Origin: an uncultured Fidelibacterota bacterium
Lineage (GTDB): Bacteria; Fidelibacterota; Marinisomatia; Marinisomatales; UBA8229
Length of the DNA: 14,911 bases
Reading direction: 5' to 3'
NCBI GenBank assembly: GCA_913054425.1
Contig: CAJXJG010000024.1
Span: 1-14,911 of the forward strand
Program-made: the position numbers and the translations under genes
Notes under the pieces: model-generated
What the model was told of the DNA's origin: nothing
Databases searched by the model: none
Seen by the model: only the letters and a program-made list of their open reading frames with translations
In this document: positions 1 through 7,853 of the stretch, piece after piece
Position numbering within the stretch: position 1 is the first letter of the stretch
Layout: each line of letters starts with the position of its first letter

Positions 1-1
1 A

Positions 2-982
2 TCTTTTGGTTTTTATGATAAAGACGAAACAAATAAATATTTAAAACAATTTGAACAAGAAGGGCATCGGGTCAGTGATGAAAATGAACACTTTGATATA
101 GTATTTGCTCCCGACGTTGTGGATGAAAAAAAGCATGAGGATGCTCTACTTTGTCTGGTTTACCATGGAATTACATTTACCAAGACAGTCACGTATCGAG
201 AGTTAAAAAAACATGCTGATCATCGCTATATTATTTTTGCTGAAGGAGAGCAATCTAAAAAGTCATTAATAGAATCAGGTTGTTTGGGAAATTCTGAATT
301 GCATACAGTCGGCTATCCGAAAATGGACCCATATTTTACTGATGGGGTTTTTGATAGAAATGAAATTCTAAAATCATTAGGCCTTGATCCGGAAAAACCT
401 GTGATTTTGTTTGCTCCTACATATAAACCAACCTGTTTGTATGATTTAAAAGATGAGATTTTTGAATCAACAAAAGATTATAACTTGATTATCAAGCTTC
501 ATCATTATGCTTGGATGGGAAAATATGCATCTCATAAACAGCATAAAATATTTGAAGATCAAATCAATAATTACCCTCACGCAATTATCATACCAAAAGA
601 TGATTATAATATTCTGCCATTATTATTCGTTGCAGATACATTGATATCTGAAGCTTCCGGAGCAATTACTGAATTTTTAGCAACAGGGAAGTCCGGAGTT
701 ATTTATAACCTTGATCAGGAGAGTTTAAAACACTCAGATGGTGAAGCGCTTTTGGGATTTGATAATAGTGAGTATTTAAAAGATTCTTTTGTACATATCA
801 ATACTCCGGAGGAATTACAGGCAGGAATTGAGTTAGCATTAAATCCAACTGATGAAATGAAAAAAGCACAAAAGACTGATCAGGAAAAAATATTTTATAA
901 ATTGGACGGAAAAGCATCTGTGCGAGTTAAATCAGAAATTGAACGTTTGTTTGATGAGGGAAAGCATTGCTGTAATTTTTGA
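2..982 (+). CDS. CDP-glycerol glycerophosphotransferase-like protein, 5'-truncated by window edge
   Basis: The frame is open from base 2 through the TAA-less left edge to the stop at 980-982, giving at least 326 residues. The GTG at 119 is therefore probably an internal valine, and the true start lies outside the window. Visible motifs fit the TagB/TagF-like family (Glyphos_transf): an early YHGIT (His codon at 164-166), a GYPKMDPYF segment, a strand followed by LFAPTYKP, IIKLHHY, and near the C-terminus ADTLISEASGAITEFL followed by GVIYNLD. In the family these correspond to the HG-T active-site region, the G-P-x-D turn, APT and the D-x-LI(T/S)-x-x-S nucleotide-binding segment. Such enzymes transfer glycerol-phosphate or related groups onto cell-surface polymers, usually at the inner membrane. 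The acceptor and donor cannot be read from the sequence. A related GT-B glycosyltransferase or UDP-GlcNAc 2-epimerase-like fold is the main alternative. Confidence 0.7.
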   Translation, partial: SFGFYDKDETNKYLKQFEQEGHRVSDENEHFDIVFAPDVVDEKKHEDALLCLVYHGITFTKTVTYRELKKHADHRYIIFAEGEQSKKSLIESGCLGNSELHTVGYPKMDPYFTDGVFDRNEILKSLGLDPEKPVILFAPTYKPTCLYDLKDEIFESTKDYNLIIKLHHYAWMGKYASHKQHKIFEDQINNYPHAIIIPKDDYNILPLLFVADTLISEASGAITEFLATGKSGVIYNLDQESLKHSDGEALLGFDNSEYLKDSFVHINTPEELQAGIELALNPTDEMKKAQKTDQEKIFYKLDGKASVRVKSEIERLFDEGKHCCNF

Positions 983-1204
983 TAATTAATTCAAGGTTGT
1001 TGCCGATATCCAATACTTTGTCTATTTTTAAATTGTACACTCTTTTCGTAACGATAATTATGTTCTCAATATATTAAGGAACAAGTATATTGACTAAGCC
1101 AACCTTTTAGAATATAACATTGAATTGAAATGAACCAATAGTTAGATTATTATTGCCTTTATTAAATAATCAACAAGAGAATATTCTGGAAGATTTATTA
1201 TTGA
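983..1204. other. Intergenic region upstream of the exported protease gene
   Basis: This 222-base AT-rich gap separates the glycerophosphotransferase-like gene from the S8 protease gene. I see no open frame with a plausible start and Shine-Dalgarno sequence, and no strong GC-rich hairpin with a T-tract. The one supportable element is the promoter candidate listed separately. Confidence 0.6.
1090..1118 (+). promoter_or_regulatory. Candidate sigma70-type promoter for the exported protease gene
   Basis: TTGACT at 1090-1095 and TATAAC at 1113-1118 are separated by exactly 17 bases. Each box matches 5 of 6 positions of the classical -35 and -10 consensus. The predicted start of transcription, near 1125, would leave a leader of about 80 bases before the ATG at 1205. 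It is inferred from sequence only, and FCB-group bacteria can use other consensus boxes, so confidence is moderate. Confidence 0.45.
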
Positions 1205-2881
1205 ATGATAGAAAAATCACGTAAAACAATTTTAATTTTATCCTTTGGAATGTTTTTATCAGCAAATCCTCAGTTAGATGAAAACAATTTAAATGCTGGT
1301 TTGCGAAGTGATGGTTTTTACCGCGTATGGATATTTTTTAATGATAAAACAGAAAGTGATAGTACACCTGGTAATGCGTTTCAAATAGCATTAGAAAACT
1401 TGAATGACAGGACAAGAATACGCCGTTCAAAAGTACGCCATTTTTCTCTTGTGGATGATAGGGATATCCCGGTTCCCACTGAATATATTGAGAAAATAAC
1501 TTCCACCGGTGTTTTGATTCGCACAGTATCAAAATGGCTCAATGCTGTTTCTGTATCAGGGACCATTGAACAACTTAGGAGTATATCGGGTTTCCCATTT
1601 GTAAAGAAAATTGATCCGGTTTATGGCGGAAAACGGAAAATACCTGTTCAAAAATCTTTATTAAAAACTTCCACAGAATCTGAAGGAAACAATTATGGTC
1701 CCTCTTATAATCAACTTGACCAGATAAATGTCATCGCTGCTCATGGAGAGGGATATACGGGAACGGGGGTCCGGATCCTTATGTTGGATACCGGCTATTA
1801 TAAGGATCACGAAGCTATCCATGAGGAGCAAATAATTGCCGAGTGGGACTTCATTAACAATGATGGAGAAACCCAAAATGAAGCAGGAGATCCTGACAAT
1901 CAGCATAACCACGGCACATCTACTCTCTCCGTCCTTGGGGGTTGGAAAGATGGTCAGTTATATGGATCTGCTTATGAAGCAGAGTTTCTCCTGGCAAAAA
2001 CGGAAGACACCTCTTTGGAGGAGCCAATCGAAGAAGATTATTTTGTCGCTGGTTTGGAATGGGGGGAAAGTCTAGGAGCGGACATTGCCTCATCCTCATT
2101 GGGATACATTGACTGGTATGAGTTTGAAGATTTAGATGGAATGACAGCAGTAACAACAATTGCAGTGAATACGGCTATTGAGAATGGAATGGTCGTCGTA
2201 ACTGCAGTGGGGAATTCAGGTTCAGGTGGAATTGTTGCCCCTGCAGATGCATTTAATGTAATCTCGTGTGGAGCAGTGGATGAAAACGGAATGATAACTT
2301 CTTTTAGTTCCAGGGGACCGACTGCAGATGACCGCACTAAACCGGAAGTTTGTGCTCAAGGAAAAGGAACTTACTTTGCGACATCATCATCCCAAAATTC
2401 TTACGGTGTTGATGATGGGACCTCCTTTGCTACACCTCTTGTTGCGGGAGCCTGTGCATTACTATTGGAAGTCCATCCGAACTGGACTCCAACCCAGGTC
2501 AGAGACGCTATTATTAACACTGCAGATCAAGCAAGTGAACCCAACAACAATTATGGTTGGGGAATTATTGATGTCATGGCTGCGATTGAATATCGGTCAC
2601 AGAATTCAATAATTCCAATTGAATACTCAATCTCTCTTCCCTTTCCTAATCCCTTCAACCCAATAATTTATTTTGATGTTAATATTTCCCAACAAAGCGA
2701 GATTACTCTTACAATCTTTGACATCTCTGGCAAAGAGGTAGAAAGACTTTGGTCAGCTGCCAAAGCAAAGGGAGATTACCCGCTCCAATGGAGAGCGAAT
2801 GGTGCTTCTTCGGGAATTTATTTTATAAATTTGGACGGAGGAAACGGTTCAGTTACACGGAAAATCTGTCTGCAGAAATAA
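1205..2881 (+). CDS. Secreted subtilisin-family (S8) serine protease with C-terminal type IX sorting domain
   Basis: This 558-residue protein starts with a short basic n-region and hydrophobic stretch (about residues 5-20) that looks like a Sec signal peptide. Residues of about 30-145 resemble an inhibitor-I9-like propeptide. The catalytic domain spans about 165-465. It has Asp195 (MLDTG), His236 (NHGT), the oxyanion Asn337 (AVGNSG) and nucleophile Ser407 (DGTSFATP), so the triad is intact. Residues of about 471-558 form the PNPFNP beta-sandwich ending SGIYF...K, a type A type IX sorting / FlgD-Ig-like domain. This implies outer-membrane export and release or surface anchoring. The likely role is extracellular protein degradation for nutrition or processing of surface proteins; the substrate is unknown. 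The ATG at 1205 is chosen because it directly precedes the signal peptide. Its ribosome site is weak (GGAAG at 1188-1192, 12 bases away). A second sorting-domain protein follows. Confidence 0.9.
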   Translation: MIEKSRKTILILSFGMFLSANPQLDENNLNAGLRSDGFYRVWIFFNDKTESDSTPGNAFQIALENLNDRTRIRRSKVRHFSLVDDRDIPVPTEYIEKITSTGVLIRTVSKWLNAVSVSGTIEQLRSISGFPFVKKIDPVYGGKRKIPVQKSLLKTSTESEGNNYGPSYNQLDQINVIAAHGEGYTGTGVRILMLDTGYYKDHEAIHEEQIIAEWDFINNDGETQNEAGDPDNQHNHGTSTLSVLGGWKDGQLYGSAYEAEFLLAKTEDTSLEEPIEEDYFVAGLEWGESLGADIASSSLGYIDWYEFEDLDGMTAVTTIAVNTAIENGMVVVTAVGNSGSGGIVAPADAFNVISCGAVDENGMITSFSSRGPTADDRTKPEVCAQGKGTYFATSSSQNSYGVDDGTSFATPLVAGACALLLEVHPNWTPTQVRDAIINTADQASEPNNNYGWGIIDVMAAIEYRSQNSIIPIEYSISLPFPNPFNPIIYFDVNISQQSEITLTIFDISGKEVERLWSAAKAKGDYPLQWRANGASSGIYFINLDGGNGSVTRKICLQK

Positions 2882-2955
2882 TTAGTGATTATCAATTAAA
2901 ATGCTTGTCAATTATACAAAATAGCCTTGAAATTTACCTTGAGCCGGACTCTCAC

Positions 2956-4767
2956 ATGAAGAACTTGAACCTACAATTCTTACTTGCCGTATTGCTGGCA
3001 TCTCTCACATGGTTAAATGGGGAGAAAAACACACCTGATTATGCTGTTCCCATAGATCTCGAATTGTTCAACGGCGAAAATTCAATATTGCTAATCTGGA
3101 CTCTTCCAAAGGACGCTGATACAGATTCGGTCATCATATATCGTTCAAGAGGGATAGGTTCTCAATATAAAATTATTGCAGAACTTGGGTCTGACCAGTC
3201 ACGCTATAACGATAATTCCATTGATAATACAGAACGTTATTTTTACAAAATCGAAGCGAAAAAAATTGATGGGAATTCATATACAAGCTCAAAAAATACA
3301 CCGCCCTTCAGCCGTACTGTTCAGGTCAATGGATCCCTCCCAATTTTTTCCATAATTGGAGAAGAAGAAAATATTGTAGAAATTGACAACTTGATAACTG
3401 CACTTCTGATGCACGAAATATCATCTCTTGAATTGAATTTAGAGGGACTGACCCAAAAAGCATTTATTCAATTACTGATGAAGGCAAATATCAGGGCTTA
3501 TCCGTGGGTTGAATTAACAATATTGAAGGATTTAGATCGGTTTGATTGGATAGAAAATCTATCAATATGGAAACCATTAGTTCAAAACATCAGCAGTGAA
3601 CTCTATAGAACAGCTCCTTTTTATCGCAACCAATTTTTACTAACTCCAGAGGAATGGAAGAACCTGATCGAAGAAAAAACAAATTATCTGCAGGATCGTT
3701 TTGAAACATTATCCGAAGTATTTTATCTGGATAGGGATTATCTTTCCCAATTACCACCGGTTGTTGCAATTGGGCAGTCTAAATCTGTTGATAATAAAAT
3801 TGAGATTCTATTATTGGTTTTGAATTCCAACGAGATTCATGATGAAAAAATTTCTCTTCTTAATGGGGATGAGCACATCAAAATTTCATCCCCTGAGAAA
3901 TTAGATTCCGGAGATATTGTATCAGCATTTGTTCCTGATAACTGGGTTCAGGCAGAATTGTTCACTAATGAAGAATTTATGTTGAGCATTCCCCTAGTCC
4001 CGATTGAAAACGGCTCAGTTGTTATGACTTTGGATGGAGAATATTTTCTTTCAGATTCAAATAATATATTTTTATATCCTGCACTTAAAAAACAGGATTA
4101 CTGGTTGAATGAACTTGTAATTCAGCCTGAATTTGGAACTGTGTCCTTGGAGATCGCAGGGAGGTCTGAAGATGTGAACGAATATGGAATATTTTTCACT
4201 GATTCACTTGTTTGGGAAATTACAGCGCTGCCATCGTTTAAGGTTTTATTCTTGGATTCTTCATTTTCATATGGAAACGAATCAAAACACTTTTTCTGGG
4301 TTCATTTGAAAGCTCGAGATGAGGATGAACTTTGGGAGGTAATTGAAAGCCGACCGTGTTTTATCAATAAAGTTTCTTACCAAGGGCGAATCCCGGACGG
4401 TGGTCCGTGGGAAAATGTGGGGTTTGCAACTCTTGGAGAAAAAAATGCAGCGGGGAAATCAACTGCTGACCATATGATTGTTCCCCAGATTTTTGTTTTA
4501 TACCAAAACTATCCTAATCCGTTCAATGGAGAAACTGCAATCAGGTTTGATCTGCTTCAGCCGGCAAAAATCAGTCTCTACATTTCAGATGCTTCAGGGA
4601 GAATTATTAATGGGTTATTGGAACAAGAGGAGTTGCAGATCGGAACGTATCATTATATCTGGAGTGGAGAGAACCATTCGAGCGGAATTTATTTTTCTAC
4701 TATAAATGCTGAGGTTGATGGATATTTACCGGTTGTATTCAGCCGAAAAATGATTTATCTGAAATAA
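2956..4767 (+). CDS. Exported FN3-containing protein of unknown function with type IX sorting domain
   Basis: The protein has 603 residues from the ATG at 2956. The same frame is open back to 2749, inside the protease gene, but only the 2956 start places a proper signal peptide at the N-terminus (MKNLNLQFLLAVLLASL). Residues of about 30-120 look like a fibronectin type III domain (LIWTLP, an IIYRS strand, then RYFYKIEA). Residues of about 125-500 match nothing I recognise; the part near 140-270 is helix-rich and the rest looks beta-rich. Residues 510-603 form the NYPNPFNG sorting domain ending SSGIYF...IYLK, as in the protease upstream. I infer outer-membrane export and a surface or secreted role such as binding or hydrolysis of a polymer, but no catalytic motif is visible. 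It lies 74 bases after the protease gene and may be co-transcribed with it. Confidence 0.8.
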   Translation: MKNLNLQFLLAVLLASLTWLNGEKNTPDYAVPIDLELFNGENSILLIWTLPKDADTDSVIIYRSRGIGSQYKIIAELGSDQSRYNDNSIDNTERYFYKIEAKKIDGNSYTSSKNTPPFSRTVQVNGSLPIFSIIGEEENIVEIDNLITALLMHEISSLELNLEGLTQKAFIQLLMKANIRAYPWVELTILKDLDRFDWIENLSIWKPLVQNISSELYRTAPFYRNQFLLTPEEWKNLIEEKTNYLQDRFETLSEVFYLDRDYLSQLPPVVAIGQSKSVDNKIEILLLVLNSNEIHDEKISLLNGDEHIKISSPEKLDSGDIVSAFVPDNWVQAELFTNEEFMLSIPLVPIENGSVVMTLDGEYFLSDSNNIFLYPALKKQDYWLNELVIQPEFGTVSLEIAGRSEDVNEYGIFFTDSLVWEITALPSFKVLFLDSSFSYGNESKHFFWVHLKARDEDELWEVIESRPCFINKVSYQGRIPDGGPWENVGFATLGEKNAAGKSTADHMIVPQIFVLYQNYPNPFNGETAIRFDLLQPAKISLYISDASGRIINGLLEQEELQIGTYHYIWSGENHSSGIYFSTINAEVDGYLPVVFSRKMIYLK

Positions 4768-4786
4768 ATTTTAATGATAGAAACCT

Positions 4787-4815
4787 TTGAAAAACTCTGA
4801 AAATAACTTTAGAAA
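4787..4815 (+). promoter_or_regulatory. Weak promoter candidate downstream of the FN3 protein gene
   Basis: TTGAAA (4787-4792) and TAGAAA (4810-4815) are 17 bases apart and match 5 and 4 of 6 consensus positions. They lie in the only sizeable gap before the lipoprotein gene and could start the next transcript. In AT-rich DNA such matches are common, so this is tentative. Confidence 0.25.
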
Positions 4816-4868
4816 TGTTTCCCTGAGCAGGCCCGATGAAGGAGGGGCGTTATTTATCCACCGTAGCG

Positions 4869-4905
4869 ATGTCATCATATTTTGCCGGATTCAATATGAC
4901 GACAT
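4869..4905. repeat. 13-bp inverted repeat in the intergenic gap (possible hairpin, terminator or operator)
   Basis: The arm ATGTCATCATATT at 4869-4881 is the reverse complement of AATATGACGACAT at 4893-4905 except for one central mismatch. The spacer is 11 bases. As RNA it would form a long AU-rich stem. A run of five T (4913-4917) follows seven bases later, so a loose transcription terminator for the exported-protein pair is possible. The position between two transcription units would also suit an operator. Confidence 0.5.
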
Positions 4906-4941
4906 TCATTGGTTTTTCAAAGCTTTCTGATAGTAATACAA

Positions 4942-5640
4942 TTGATTACAAGAAGACACAATAACCGAAGTATTTCCATTATACTCCTTTTTCTGGTCGT
5001 AGGATGCGCAACCCATCCCACAGTGAGTACGACCCGCATGGAGAAAGGGATGTCATCGTATGGATATACTTTATCAGTAGAAAATATTCTTCCATATGCC
5101 TGGTTTCGGTATGCAACGTCCGATATTAGCAATATTGGATTTCGAATTGGTTTACCTGTATATGGCACAGGCATTGATTATAGCAGATTATTGTATTCAA
5201 AGGACAATAAATGGGATATCTTAAATGTCGCCTGGAGTTTCAATCCTAATCATAATATTGATTTTACCTATTACAAATTCACTCAAAAGAATCCGAAAAA
5301 ACAGCGCATGGGGATGACCAGTTGGTGGGGATTACGAGGGATGTATATTCCTTCAGGAATAATGGGAAAAACAAGTACACGGATTGGATTTCTTTTTGGC
5401 GGATGGATGGGTAAAAAGCTAGGATATGAACTTGGATATTATCATGATTTTAATTCGATGCCCATTACTTCAATTTTCGATTTGAATTGGGATTTTAACA
5501 GTAAAGAAAATAAGGATCGGTACGGTGACACTCCTCACAAGGACCCTGCTTCAGGAATGCCCTCTGAATTTTCAAGATTGACCGGGATTTCCTTCCAGCT
5601 CTTTTTTGTGCTGAATCAAAAATCCGCTTTTAAACAGTAA
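4942..5640 (+). CDS. Putative lipoprotein of unknown function, beta-strand rich
   Basis: No ATG is available in this frame. The TTG at 4942 gives 232 residues beginning MITRRHNNRS, a basic n-region, then a hydrophobic core and the lipobox LVVGC with Cys22 as the expected lipidation site. That is an ideal lipoprotein signal, so I prefer it over the TTG at 4909, which would add 11 residues in front. The mature part is rich in aromatic and glycine-containing alternating stretches (for example near residues 60-85, 130-170 and at the C-terminus, ending ISFQLFFVLNQK). These look like amphipathic beta-strands of an outer-membrane-associated protein. No enzymatic motif is visible. It precedes the hydrolase gene by 22 bases and is probably co-transcribed with it. 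Function is unknown; the non-ATG start is an inference from the signal peptide. Confidence 0.65.
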   Translation: MITRRHNNRSISIILLFLVVGCATHPTVSTTRMEKGMSSYGYTLSVENILPYAWFRYATSDISNIGFRIGLPVYGTGIDYSRLLYSKDNKWDILNVAWSFNPNHNIDFTYYKFTQKNPKKQRMGMTSWWGLRGMYIPSGIMGKTSTRIGFLFGGWMGKKLGYELGYYHDFNSMPITSIFDLNWDFNSKENKDRYGDTPHKDPASGMPSEFSRLTGISFQLFFVLNQKSAFKQ

Positions 5641-5662
5641 CAATCCTGGTCAAGTCCAGCGG

Positions 5663-6511
5663 ATGAAAATCGGAGAATATAATCTTTACAGCATTGTAAC
5701 AAGCACATTCGGTTTAGATGGGGGAGCTATGTTTGGTATAATCCCGAAACCATTATGGGAAAAAGAAGCCCCGGCTGATGATCTTAACAGGATTAAAATG
5801 GTAACACGATCACTCCTGCTGGTGAGTACAGATAGAAAAATCATTATTGATACGGGGAATGGAGAAAAGTGGCAAACAAAGTTCAGTGACATTTATGCAA
5901 TAGATACAGAAACCATTAATCTGAATTTATCTTTAAAATGTTACGGTTATGTTCCTGAGGATATAACAGATGTGTTTTGTACACACCTTCATTTTGATCA
6001 TGCTGGCGGTAACACCCGTTTGGATGGAGATAAGATTGTCCCCACATTTCCCAATGCCACCTATTGGATTCAAAATGAAAATTGGGAATTAGCTAATTCA
6101 CCCTCAGAAAAAGACCAGGGAAGTTTTATGGCGGATGATTGGTCTGTGCTGATGGAAAATAACATGGTAAAATTTGTGGATGGAAAGGACGTGTTCTTAC
6201 CGGGCATTGATGTTCATCTTACTTATGGTCATACCACCGGGATGATGCATCCCATTATTCGAGACAGTTCAAACACAATTATTTACATGGCGGATTTGAT
6301 ACCTATGGCTGCTCATATCCCCCTGCCCTGGGTCATGGCTTATGATATTCATCCTGCTGTTACGGCTCAGGAAAAAAAAGAAATATTACCCAAAATTGTG
6401 GAAGAAGAATGGATTATTTTTTTTGAACATGACCCGGTGCATCAAGCCTGTACTGTACAATTCAACGGGAAACATTATCAATTAAAAGAATCCATAACAA
6501 TCAGTGGATGA
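5663..6511 (+). CDS. Metallo-beta-lactamase-fold hydrolase (lactonase-like)
   Basis: This 282-residue protein carries a full MBL metal site: H108-x-H110-x-D112-H113 (THLHFDHAGG), His190 (YGHTTG), Asp211 (YMADLIP) and His256 (FFEHDP). This supports a two-metal (usually zinc) hydrolase. The N-terminal GGAMFGIIPKPLW segment and the IIIDTGNG strand resemble the YtnP/AHL-lactonase-like and methyl-parathion-hydrolase-like branch of the superfamily rather than glyoxalase II or RNase Z. The substrate cannot be deduced; lactone or ester hydrolysis is the family-based guess. There is no signal peptide, so it is probably cytoplasmic. The ATG at 5663 is the first in frame and fits the family N-terminus. 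Its 3' end overlaps the DUF309 gene by 8 bases. Confidence 0.87.
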   Translation: MKIGEYNLYSIVTSTFGLDGGAMFGIIPKPLWEKEAPADDLNRIKMVTRSLLLVSTDRKIIIDTGNGEKWQTKFSDIYAIDTETINLNLSLKCYGYVPEDITDVFCTHLHFDHAGGNTRLDGDKIVPTFPNATYWIQNENWELANSPSEKDQGSFMADDWSVLMENNMVKFVDGKDVFLPGIDVHLTYGHTTGMMHPIIRDSSNTIIYMADLIPMAAHIPLPWVMAYDIHPAVTAQEKKEILPKIVEEEWIIFFEHDPVHQACTVQFNGKHYQLKESITISG

Positions 6512-6869
6512 TATTGATAAAATTGATGCCCTTTTTCAAAGAGGATTACAGGCTTATCAGGATAAAGATTATTTTTCAGCGCATGATCATTGGGAGGAGT
6601 TGTGGTCAGATTATTATTTAGAAGACCGGTTATTTATACAGGCACTCATTCAAATGGCAGTCAGTTTTGTACATCTGGAAAATGGCAATTTAAAGGGAGC
6701 CAAAAGCCTTATGGATAAATCGTTGAAAAAGCTGAAGGAATATGGGGGGATTCAGAGAGGAATCAGGACGGATTTCCTCATAAAGAAATTGGAGGCAATT
6801 AGAGAACAATATAACCTGATTGATACTAGCGGCAACTTTAATTGGGATATGATTCCAGCATTAATTTGA
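6504..6869 (+). CDS. DUF309 family protein
   Basis: This 121-residue small helical protein contains the DUF309 signature: a hydrophobic helix, then FSAHDHWEELW with His27, Trp30, Glu31 and Trp34, followed by FIQALIQMAVSFVHLENGN (residues about 44-62). This is the second conserved helix of the family. The family has no established biochemical role; the conserved His/Glu/Trp set suggests a buried functional site. The start is GTG at 6504, inside the last codons of the hydrolase gene. No in-frame ATG lies near the N-terminus, and this start gives a family-like length. The overlap suggests translational coupling with the hydrolase. The stop is followed two bases later by the start of the receiver-like gene. 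Confidence 0.82.
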   Translation: MDDIDKIDALFQRGLQAYQDKDYFSAHDHWEELWSDYYLEDRLFIQALIQMAVSFVHLENGNLKGAKSLMDKSLKKLKEYGGIQRGIRTDFLIKKLEAIREQYNLIDTSGNFNWDMIPALI

Positions 6870-6871
6870 TT

Positions 6872-7204
6872 ATGGATGTAAGTTTATTTATCAAGGATTT
6901 TGAAATGGGAGCAAAAGTATCCAACAAATTAACGGAGTTAGATTCTTTATTTGAGTTCTCCGAAAAAAGTTCAGATATATCTGATTCAACTCAATTGATT
7001 ATAGTAGATCTTGACAATGAAGAAACTGGTAATGAGTTATTTATACATCAAATTTCGGTAGAAAAAAACGATATTAAAATCGTCGGATATATGAAGCGGG
7101 TACAAAAAACACATCATGAAAAGTTTAAAACGGCAGGATGCAGCATAATTTTACCGAAATCATCTCTGGTGAAGAATCTATCCACCTTTATCGAGAGTAA
7201 ATGA
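6872..7204 (+). CDS. Stand-alone degenerate receiver (CheY-like) protein
   Basis: This 110-residue protein starts at the ATG at 6872. An upstream in-frame ATG at 6842 would overlap the DUF309 gene by 28 bases and is less likely. The pattern resembles a receiver domain. There is a central hydrophobic strand LIIVDLD with Asp46 where the phosphoacceptor sits, a following strand IKIVGY, a helix, then AGCSIILPKSSL with Lys96 where the conserved lysine is expected. The N-terminal acidic pair of true receivers is missing (the first strand reads VSLFIKDFEMG), and Gly72 stands where Thr/Ser normally occurs. It may therefore not be phosphorylated, and could act as a protein-interaction module. No output domain is attached. 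The last codon overlaps the nth start (ATGA). The assignment rests on fold-level pattern only. Confidence 0.55.
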   Translation: MDVSLFIKDFEMGAKVSNKLTELDSLFEFSEKSSDISDSTQLIIVDLDNEETGNELFIHQISVEKNDIKIVGYMKRVQKTHHEKFKTAGCSIILPKSSLVKNLSTFIESK

Positions 7205-7845
7205 AAGAGAGTAAAGCCGGAAAGATTCAACGTGCTGCTGAAATAGTTAAGCAGTTAAAAAAAACCTATCCGAATGCAAAATGTTCCCTCAATTACTCAA
7301 GTTCGCATGAGCTGTTGGTAGCGACTATATTGTCTGCTCAATGCACAGATCATCGTGTGAATCAAGTGACAAAAACAATATTTCAAAAATATCAATCACC
7401 ACAGGCATTTGCTTATGCTGATGTGAATGAACTGGCAAAAGATATTCATTCCTGCGGTTACCATAATCAAAAAGCCAAAAGTATCCAGGGATCAAGTTTG
7501 GAGATAGTGGAAGAGTATAATGGTTCTGTTCCGGATAATATGAATGATTTAATAACCCTTCCGGGTGTTGGGCGAAAAACTGCGAATTGTGTACTGGGCG
7601 AGATCCATGGTTTACCGTCAATGGTGATCGATACTCACATGATACGTATCATGAATCTGCTTGGATTTACGAAATCAAAAATTGCTCATAAAATTGAAAT
7701 GGAGATTATGAAGATATTTGCTAAAAAAGATTGGCTTAAGCTTACTCATTTGATCATAGATCACGGAAGAGCAGTCTGTATTGCACGCAGACCTCAATGC
7801 AGTGTGTGTTCATTATTAAATTATTGTCCGTCAGCAAACAGTTAA
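7201..7845 (+). CDS. nth: Endonuclease III (DNA glycosylase/AP lyase)
   Basis: This 214-residue protein matches the usual length of Nth, a cytoplasmic base-excision-repair enzyme that removes oxidised pyrimidines and nicks abasic sites. The helix-hairpin-helix is LPGVGRKTAN with catalytic Lys126. Catalytic Asp144 lies in VIDTHMIR. The C-terminal iron-sulfur loop has Cys193, Cys200, Cys203 and Cys209 with the correct C-x6-C-x2-C-x5-C spacing, so a [4Fe-4S] cluster is expected. The SAQCTD segment near residue 48 is also typical. All catalytic residues sit at a constant offset of 6 from E. coli Nth (Lys120, Asp138), which supports the ATG at 7201. The start overlaps the receiver-like gene by 4 bases. 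A 65-base gap follows before the next gene, so this may be the last gene of its transcript. Confidence 0.96.
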   Translation: MKESKAGKIQRAAEIVKQLKKTYPNAKCSLNYSSSHELLVATILSAQCTDHRVNQVTKTIFQKYQSPQAFAYADVNELAKDIHSCGYHNQKAKSIQGSSLEIVEEYNGSVPDNMNDLITLPGVGRKTANCVLGEIHGLPSMVIDTHMIRIMNLLGFTKSKIAHKIEMEIMKIFAKKDWLKLTHLIIDHGRAVCIARRPQCSVCSLLNYCPSANS

Positions 7846-7853
7846 CATACTCA

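Noticed and set aside
119..121. GTG as the start of the first gene
   Set aside because: The frame stays open to base 2 with sequence that continues the protein naturally, so the gene starts outside the window and this codon is probably an internal valine.
1338..2337. Several minus-strand open frames across the protease gene
   Set aside because: They are antisense shadows of an intact S8 protease with a complete catalytic triad and show no domain features.
2749..2955. N-terminal extension of the FN3 protein overlapping the protease gene
   Set aside because: The extension is an out-of-frame reading of the protease sorting domain. The ATG at 2956 places a normal signal peptide at the N-terminus.
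4836..4964. A 42-codon open frame starting with ATG before the lipoprotein gene
   Set aside because: It has no signal peptide or recognisable motif and spans the inverted repeat. It is more likely chance, so it is mentioned only as a possible coupling frame.
5646..5659. Short inverted repeat (CTGG/CCAG) before the hydrolase gene
   Set aside because: A 4-base stem with a 6-base loop is too small to support a terminator or a regulatory hairpin.
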